Assembly: GCA_014764075.1 (NCBI GenBank)
Contig: JACXUE010000070.1
Coordinates: forward strand, 1 to 6,722
DNA: 6,722 nucleotides
DNA from: Sulfuricurvum sp.
Lineage (GTDB): Bacteria; Campylobacterota; Campylobacteria; Campylobacterales; Sulfurimonadaceae
Reading direction: 5' to 3'
The notes under the pieces were generated by a model. The model ran no database searches. It was not told the origin of the DNA and worked only from the letters and a program-made list of their open reading frames with translations. The translations under genes and the position numbers were made by a program. Numbering within the stretch: position 1 is the stretch's first letter; each line of letters starts with the position of its first letter. Of the stretch, positions 1 to 4,858 are shown piece by piece.

Positions 1-279
1 TGCTTTGGACATACGGGAGATGGGAACGTCCATACCAATGTCATGGTGGACGGCAAAGATCCCGAACAGGTCAAAATCGGTTATCAAGCGATCGAAGAGG
101 TATTCCACGCAACCATCGATCTCGGCGGCACCCTCAGCGGAGAACACGGTATTGGTTTGGCCAAAGCCCCCTATATGGGGATGGCGTTCACCCCCGAAGA
201 GATGGCGTTGTTCCAATCGATCAAACGGGCTTTTGATCCCAACAACATCCTCAACCCGAACAAAATGGGGCTTGAGTAA
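1..279 (+). CDS. glcD: FAD-linked oxidase, GlcD / D-lactate dehydrogenase type, C-terminal part
   Basis: This is the 3' end of a gene that begins before the window; 92 residues are visible in frame 1. They belong to the C-terminal domain of the FAD-linked oxidase family, which contains glycolate oxidase subunit GlcD and D-lactate dehydrogenases. These enzymes oxidise a 2-hydroxyacid to a 2-oxoacid and pass electrons on through FAD. Visible motifs are GHTGDGNVH (residues 3-11), GGTLSGEHGIGLAK (42-55) and the closing KRAFDPNNILNPNK (75-88), where the family usually has LNPGK. The stop is TAA at 277-279 and yihY starts 3 bp later, so the two are probably co-transcribed. A glcD-rbn(yihY) pair next to comEC is also what I recall from Campylobacter jejuni, which supports the symbol. 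The exact substrate cannot be told from this fragment, because the N-terminal FAD-binding domain lies outside the window. Confidence 0.9.
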   Translation, partial: CFGHTGDGNVHTNVMVDGKDPEQVKIGYQAIEEVFHATIDLGGTLSGEHGIGLAKAPYMGMAFTPEEMALFQSIKRAFDPNNILNPNKMGLE

Positions 280-282
280 TCG

Positions 283-1131
283 ATGAATCTCAAAGCGGCT
301 TTGAGACATATTCGCCTTTTCTTCCTGATGCTATTTGATCGGGAGATTACCGTTTATGCTTCGAGCCTCAGTTTTTATACCATCTTCACCGTCGTACCGC
401 TCCTCATCATTTCGCTGAGCCTCATCGCCAACGTCCCCGTTTTCCAAGACCAATACGCCAAAATCCAAATTTTTATCTTTGAGAACATTATGCCGGTGCA
501 AACCGCCGCGATTGCCGGTTATCTCGATTCGTTTTTTAAAAATTCGGTTCAACTCGGGATTATCGGATTTACGACGATGATTGTCTCATCACTGCTCTTT
601 TTTCAAAACTTCGAACACATCGTCGGAAAAATCTTCAAAACTTCCAAACGGGGTATGTGGGATGCCCTCACCACCTATTGGACATTGATTACCCTCACCC
701 CGATCGTTCTCATCGCATCGATGAGCCTCAAAGCCTATTTGGAAGCCAACGTCAGCGGTTTTGCCTTAAGCGCCCTCTCGATATTTCCGTTTCTCTTACT
801 GTGGGGGATTTTTTTTCTGATCTACAAAATCGCCGTCAATGCCGACGTTTCGATCAAAGCCGCGGCAATGAGTTCGTTTATCGTCGCCGTGGTTTGGGGA
901 TTGGCAAAAAACAGTTTCATCCAATACGTTTTTTACAACAAGACCTACGCTACGATGTACGGCTCTTTTTCGGCTCTCATCTTTTTCTTTTTATGGATTT
1001 ACGTCTCATGGATTATCGTCATCTACGGGATAAAACTATGCTATCTGATAAACCGCGCTACCAAAAGTAGCAACGCCCAAAACCCCCAAAGACCAAAAAG
1101 CCTCTTTTCTCCACATCGATCCCAACGCTAA
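283..1131 (+). CDS. yihY: YihY/BrkB family inner-membrane protein (UPF0761; often mislabelled ribonuclease BN)
   Basis: A complete 282-residue polytopic inner-membrane protein, about the usual length for the family. A short cytoplasmic-looking N-terminus (LFDREITVYASSLSFYTIF, residues 17-35) leads into the first membrane segment, about 31-51. Further hydrophobic segments lie near 90-107, 132-150, 162-182, 192-210 and 229-250. The family hallmark is YGSFSALIFFFLWIYVSWII (226-245), followed by YGIKL. Family members are often annotated Rbn or RNase BN, but that activity belongs to the ElaC/RNase Z protein. The molecular function of YihY is not established, and no nuclease motif is visible. The ATG at 283 has only a weak GAG ribosome-binding element at 274-276 and follows the oxidase stop by 3 bp, so translation may be coupled. 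The basic, polar tail (about 257-282) is encoded in the 96 bp that also encode the end of comEC on the other strand. Confidence 0.92.
   Translation: MNLKAALRHIRLFFLMLFDREITVYASSLSFYTIFTVVPLLIISLSLIANVPVFQDQYAKIQIFIFENIMPVQTAAIAGYLDSFFKNSVQLGIIGFTTMIVSSLLFFQNFEHIVGKIFKTSKRGMWDALTTYWTLITLTPIVLIASMSLKAYLEANVSGFALSALSIFPFLLLWGIFFLIYKIAVNADVSIKAAAMSSFIVAVVWGLAKNSFIQYVFYNKTYATMYGSFSALIFFFLWIYVSWIIVIYGIKLCYLINRATKSSNAQNPQRPKSLFSPHRSQR
1036..1131. other. Tail-to-tail overlap of yihY and comEC coding sequences
   Basis: These 96 bp encode the last residues of YihY on the + strand (stop TAA 1129-1131) and the last residues of ComEC on the - strand (stop TAG 1038-1036). On the comEC strand they encode a hydrophobic segment that looks like the final membrane helix. 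On the yihY strand they encode the end of its last membrane region plus a polar, basic tail, which is probably the less constrained of the two. There is no intergenic space for a conventional terminator, and no strong hairpin with a U-tract is visible, so transcripts from the two sides probably overlap as antisense RNAs. Confidence 0.9.
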
Positions 1132-2298
1132 AATAACACTCAACCATCCGACACTCATCGGAATAGTCACATTGATGACTTGGGCACTCTCAAACATCTT
1201 CAACAGATACGGATCGAGCAATTCCCCTTGTCCGATTCCGTGCAATACCAATACGAGAGGATAGTAAACATTAAAGAGGATATTCAGTCCGATCGATCCG
1301 GCATGAAACCATCCAAACGTTCCGAAGATCGAGAGCGATATCGGGAGCATCGTCACGTACAACCAGCCATTAAGGGCTAAAAATATCTGCCATGGCTTCC
1401 AATGCTCATAGTATCGGATAAAAATAAAAATCAGCAAGACTCCAAACGCGCTGAACCAGAACCCCATAGAGAAAAAGAGCTTCGGAAAAAAAGCGAGCAA
1501 CAGCCCAATCGTCACAAAGAGAGTTTGAAACGATATGATCTTCACCCCCCGATCATAGAGCCAATACCCTACCGCAATCATCCCGAACGATCGTACCATC
1601 GCAGGGTTAAACTCCAATGCCCACAGATAAAATCCTAACACCATCAAAATAACAAAATAGACATCTCGATTACCGTGCCGATAGGGGAAATAGCGATCCT
1701 GAGCGGCACGGTAGATCGGGCGAAGGAGAAAAAATCCAATCATCGAGAGGATCGCAAAATGGTATCCGCTGATCGAGATTGCCGCACTTAGCCCCATCCC
1801 CCCAATTAGACTCTGAAACTCTTGCGACATAGGGGTTGCTACGAATAAAGCACCATAAAGTTCTTTCATCCACGAATCTTCATGAGAAGAGGCGATGATG
1901 CGATACCACCTCTCTTTGAGACTCAAATGAGGATAAACCTCCACGATTGCCCCCCGCGTCCGCATCCCTTTGAGATAGTCCAAAAAACTCACTTTTGCGA
2001 CTTGGAGTTCCACCAAAACCTCCCTTCCTCTCAAATCGCGCAAATAGGGTGACATAGCGCATCGTACCGTGGCACCGTTTTCGAGTCGGAGCTTGATAGA
2101 GGTTTTTGGTTTGTCTCCGATCATCCTTACCTCTTGATCGATGACGGAGGCGCGAACCAAAGGATCGTCGAAAGTTTTGAGTTTGGTATATTGGAAATAT
2201 TCATAAGAGAGGGAAAGAGATAGGACAATGAGAAGAAAGAGGGTAAAGAGTAAGCCGCTTTTGCGGTCAAAAAGGTCGACGCGCTCTAATTTAGACAT
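1036..2298 (-). CDS. comEC: ComEC/Rec2-type competence DNA-uptake channel, short form
   Basis: A 420-residue membrane protein matching ComEC/Rec2, the inner-membrane channel that passes single-stranded DNA into the cytoplasm during natural transformation. A membrane anchor (about 15-33) is followed by a soluble, beta-rich OB-fold-like region (47-121). The polytopic competence domain then runs from about 145 to the end. Visible competence-domain signatures are SISGYH (175-180, canonical AISGLH), NPAMVRSFGM (231-240), MGFWFSAFGVLLI (278-290, canonical GFQLSF) and the LNILFNVYYP segment (338-347). The protein ends right after its last membrane segment, so it lacks the C-terminal metallo-beta-lactamase-like nuclease domain of the roughly 770-residue Bacillus ComEC; Campylobacter and Helicobacter homologs are similarly short. 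The ATG at 2298 is 8 bp beyond the dnaB stop, with only a weak TAAAG element before it, so coupling to dnaB is likely. The 3' end overlaps yihY. Competence of the organism is inferred from this gene alone; no pilus genes are present here. Confidence 0.9.
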   Translation of the reverse strand: MSKLERVDLFDRKSGLLFTLFLLIVLSLSLSYEYFQYTKLKTFDDPLVRASVIDQEVRMIGDKPKTSIKLRLENGATVRCAMSPYLRDLRGREVLVELQVAKVSFLDYLKGMRTRGAIVEVYPHLSLKERWYRIIASSHEDSWMKELYGALFVATPMSQEFQSLIGGMGLSAAISISGYHFAILSMIGFFLLRPIYRAAQDRYFPYRHGNRDVYFVILMVLGFYLWALEFNPAMVRSFGMIAVGYWLYDRGVKIISFQTLFVTIGLLLAFFPKLFFSMGFWFSAFGVLLIFIFIRYYEHWKPWQIFLALNGWLYVTMLPISLSIFGTFGWFHAGSIGLNILFNVYYPLVLVLHGIGQGELLDPYLLKMFESAQVINVTIPMSVGWLSVILALGSMWRKEAFWSLGVLGVATFGSAVYQIA

Positions 2299-2306
2299 AC
2301 ACTTTA

Positions 2307-3761
2307 CTAAATGATAGGCATCGAAACGTTTTCAACACCCTCATCGATATTCATTGTCGCACTTTTCATGTCGATTGTCTCATAGACGATTTGCGCCGCC
2401 CCGAACGTCGGACGATCGACAAAGCGGGTGAATTTTTTCTGAAACATGAGCTTCACGTGCCCCGTTGGACCATTACGCTGTTTTCCGATGATGATTTCAG
2501 CCTCCTCTTCCTCTTTTTCGACGTATTTACTGATAAACTCTTTTCCGGCGGCTATCGCCTCTTTTTCCCGCTCTTTCTCCTCTTTGTAAAGGTAGACATC
2601 ATTGCGGTAAACAAAAAGGATGATATCGGCATCCTGCTCGATCGATCCCGATTCACGGATATCACTGAGCATTGGACGTTTATCGGCGCGTGATTCGAGT
2701 CCGCGATTGAGCTGAGAGAGGGCAACAATAGGGATTTCAAGTTCGCGTGCTAACATTTTCAAACCACGAGAGATCTCACTCACCTCTAAGTGACGATCTT
2801 TTCCCCCTGTACCGTTCATGATTTGGAGGTAGTCGATGACGGCGAGTTCGATCTCAGGGTGACGAGATTTGAGCTTTCTGAGTTTGGATCTGAGCTGATG
2901 GATATTGACCGAGCCGTGATCATCGACAAAGAGTTTAGAGCGACGCATTTTATCGACCGCATCGCTTAGCTGTTTGTACTCTTGCGGATTCATATCCCCG
3001 ACGCGAAGGCGTTGAAGCTGAATCGAGGTTTGAACACTGAGGAGGCGCAGCATCAACTGCTCTGCCGGCATCTCCAGTGAGAAGAACGCAACACCTTTCC
3101 CTTTATCAAGGAGGTTTTGAACCATATTGAGAGCAAATGAGGTTTTCCCCATCGCCGGACGGGCGGCGACAATGACAAGATCCCCCTTACCAAATCCCGT
3201 CGTCATTTTGTTCAGCTCTGCATATCCCGTATCGACCCCGACAAGAACCGAATCACCTCGGGCTTTCATCTCATCGATATAGGCTAACGTATCCTCGGCA
3301 ATCGACGGCGCATCTTTAAAATCGGTCGCTTGGGAGCTTTGGGTAATTTCGTAGAGTTTTTTCTCGACCAAATCGACCACATCGGCGCCACTTAACTCCT
3401 CTTCTAGGGTCACCCGTTTGATCTCAGTGGTGAGGGTCAAGAGATGGCGCCTGATCGCTTTGTCTTTGATCTCTTGAACGTAGGCTTTGGTGTTGGCGAT
3501 TGGATTAGCGGTGAGGATCTCCACCATCACCCGCTCATCGAATTTTTGCTTTGCGGTGAGCTCTTTGCGGATAAACTCCTCGTCTATAGGGAGATCACGA
3601 TGCGCCAAAGAGAGCATGGCACGGTAAATCTCCTGATGTGCGGCGAGATAAAAATCTTCGGGGCTTAATACCGCATCAAATTCATCAAACTGCGCAGGGT
3701 CAAAAACGATGGAACTCAAAATGGAACGCTCAAAGGCTAAGTTATAGAGAGACTCTTCCAT
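2307..3761 (-). CDS. dnaB: Replicative DNA helicase DnaB
   Basis: The hexameric replicative helicase, which uses ATP to travel along the lagging-strand template and recruits primase. With the ATG at 3761 it has 484 residues; an in-frame TTG one codon upstream (3764) would give 485, and the numbers below use that numbering. The N-terminal primase-interacting domain covers about 1-110 and a linker about 110-170. The RecA-like ATPase domain follows: Walker A ARPAMGKTS (201-209), catalytic Glu231 in FFSLEM, Walker B AVIDYLQIM (308-316, Asp311), SQLNR (350-354) and the arginine-finger hairpin GKQRNG (427-432). A strongly charged stretch (about 392-421) lies between VYRNDVY and AEIIIGKQRNG, some 20 residues longer than in E. 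coli DnaB and comparable to the larger insertion in Helicobacter pylori DnaB. There is no intein. The ATG overlaps the ispG stop (TGATG), with AGAGGA just upstream as ribosome-binding site, and comEC follows after 8 bp. The family assignment is certain. Confidence 0.97.
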   Translation of the reverse strand: MEESLYNLAFERSILSSIVFDPAQFDEFDAVLSPEDFYLAAHQEIYRAMLSLAHRDLPIDEEFIRKELTAKQKFDERVMVEILTANPIANTKAYVQEIKDKAIRRHLLTLTTEIKRVTLEEELSGADVVDLVEKKLYEITQSSQATDFKDAPSIAEDTLAYIDEMKARGDSVLVGVDTGYAELNKMTTGFGKGDLVIVAARPAMGKTSFALNMVQNLLDKGKGVAFFSLEMPAEQLMLRLLSVQTSIQLQRLRVGDMNPQEYKQLSDAVDKMRRSKLFVDDHGSVNIHQLRSKLRKLKSRHPEIELAVIDYLQIMNGTGGKDRHLEVSEISRGLKMLARELEIPIVALSQLNRGLESRADKRPMLSDIRESGSIEQDADIILFVYRNDVYLYKEEKEREKEAIAAGKEFISKYVEKEEEEAEIIIGKQRNGPTGHVKLMFQKKFTRFVDRPTFGAAQIVYETIDMKSATMNIDEGVENVSMPII

Positions 3762-4822
3762 CAATCCTCTTCTCTTGCCATTTTTTCCACCTCTTCGACA
3801 AAACGATCAACCAATTTATCTTCGTCCAGACGGGCAACCACTTCCCCTTTAACCATTACCAGTCCCGATCCTTTTCCATATGCGATCGCTACGTCAGCAT
3901 GTTTCGCTTCTCCGATGGCGTTCACGACACACCCCATCACCGAAAGATCGAGCGGTTTTTTGATGTGTTTAACTTTGGTTTCAATGAGCGAAACGGCAGA
4001 TACCAAATCGGCTTCAATCCGTCCACATGTGGGACACGAGATGATATTGGGACCCTCTTTAGCCACCCCACTGTCTTTGAGGATAGCACGACCCACTTTG
4101 ATCTCCTCTTCAAGCTCTCCCGTAATTGAGACGCGCATCGTATCGCCGATCCCCTCAAGTAGCAGTGTCCCCAACCCTATCGCGCTCTTGATCGTCGCAT
4201 GAAACACCGTCCCCGCTTCGGTCACCCCCAAATGAAAGGGATAATTGTTTTTGGGTCGCAACATCCGATACGCTTCGACAGTGCGCTGAACGTCGCTTGC
4301 TTTGAGAGAGACTTTGATATCGGTAAATCCTAAATCTTCGAGATACTTGATGTTGTATTCCGCAGAGGCCACCATCCCCTCCGCCGTAGCGCCGTAGCGC
4401 TGCTCAAACTCTTTTTCCAAACTCCCTGCATTCACCCCGATACGGACGGGGATATTGCGTTCCTGACACGCTTTGACGATTTCGCGGATACGCGATTTTT
4501 CCCCGATATTTCCAGGATTGAAACGGATGCAGTCGACACTCTCCGCCGCGATAAGGGCGAGGCGGTAATTAAAATGAATATCGGCGACAAGCGGGAGTGT
4601 CGTCTGCTCTTTGATCGCTTTAAGGGCGTAGGCATCCTCCTCGTCGGGGACAGCAACACGGACGATGTCGCATCCGGCAAAATGGAGACGATTGATCTGC
4701 TCCACCGTTGTGGCAATATCCGCGGTACGCGAATAGGTCATCGACTGTACCGAGATGGGTGCATCACCACCGATGGCGACATTACCGACAAAAATTTGTT
4801 TAGTAGGGTAACGTGTTATCAT
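3761..4822 (-). CDS. ispG: 4-hydroxy-3-methylbut-2-en-1-yl diphosphate synthase (IspG/GcpE)
   Basis: A complete 353-residue enzyme of the MEP isoprenoid pathway. It reductively converts 2-C-methyl-D-erythritol 2,4-cyclodiphosphate into HMBDP in the cytoplasm using a [4Fe-4S] cluster. The N-terminal TIM-barrel part has VQSMT (25-29), VADIHFNYR (79-87), IRFNPGNIG (99-107), RIGVNAGSLEKEF (127-139), KVSLKASDV (170-178) and LGVTEAG (198-204). The cluster domain keeps all four ligands: Cys263 and Cys266 (SCPTCGR), Cys298 (VMGCVVNAIGEA) and Glu305. Its length fits the bacterial two-domain form, without the extra middle domain of plant and some other IspG proteins. The ATG at 4822 gives the conserved start RYPTKQIFVGNVAIGG; no Shine-Dalgarno sequence precedes it. 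Its TGA stop shares one base with the dnaB ATG. The neighbours are replication and DNA-uptake genes, so the context gives no pathway partner. An intact gene implies that the organism makes isoprenoids by the MEP route. Confidence 0.97.
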   Translation of the reverse strand: MITRYPTKQIFVGNVAIGGDAPISVQSMTYSRTADIATTVEQINRLHFAGCDIVRVAVPDEEDAYALKAIKEQTTLPLVADIHFNYRLALIAAESVDCIRFNPGNIGEKSRIREIVKACQERNIPVRIGVNAGSLEKEFEQRYGATAEGMVASAEYNIKYLEDLGFTDIKVSLKASDVQRTVEAYRMLRPKNNYPFHLGVTEAGTVFHATIKSAIGLGTLLLEGIGDTMRVSITGELEEEIKVGRAILKDSGVAKEGPNIISCPTCGRIEADLVSAVSLIETKVKHIKKPLDLSVMGCVVNAIGEAKHADVAIAYGKGSGLVMVKGEVVARLDEDKLVDRFVEEVEKMAREED

Positions 4823-4858
4823 AGGATAGATTGTAACAATTTTGATGTTAAAATAAAT
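4823..4858 (-). promoter_or_regulatory. priA-ispG spacer with candidate extended -10 promoter
   Basis: This AT-rich 36-bp spacer contains, on the - strand, TGTTACAAT (4838 to 4830). It matches the extended -10 consensus TGnTATAAT except for one base and is preceded by T- and A-rich sequence. Promoters of Campylobacterota typically rely on an extended -10 and periodic T-rich upstream DNA rather than a clear -35, and no good -35 is seen here. A transcript starting 6-7 nt downstream would begin within a few bases of the ispG ATG at 4822. That agrees with the lack of a Shine-Dalgarno sequence there. It could supply ispG, dnaB and comEC independently of priA. This is read by eye; a chance match in AT-rich DNA is possible. 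Confidence 0.35.

Noticed and set aside
5..286. 93-codon frame 2 open frame over the first gene
   Set aside because: The frame 1 translation carries the GHTGDGNVH and GEHGIG motifs of FAD-linked oxidases; frame 2 is Ser/Pro/Arg-rich with no motif.
657..1070. 137-codon alternative frame inside yihY
   Set aside because: The YihY frame has clear membrane segments and the family signature; the alternative frame is an Arg/Asp-rich shadow.
1096..1108. Hairpin AAAAG-CCT-CTTTT as a terminator for yihY or comEC
   Set aside because: The stem has only 5 bp, mostly A-T, and no U-tract follows. It lies inside both coding sequences.
3638..4129. 163-codon open frame on the + strand across the ispG-dnaB junction
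   Set aside because: It is antisense to the ends of two certain genes, and its composition looks like a reverse-complement shadow rather than a protein.
4383..4398. Tandem 8-bp repeat GCCGTAGC x2
   Set aside because: It lies inside ispG and encodes RYGAT within the family-like stretch QRYGATAEGMV. Two copies of 8 bp are readily explained by codon choice.
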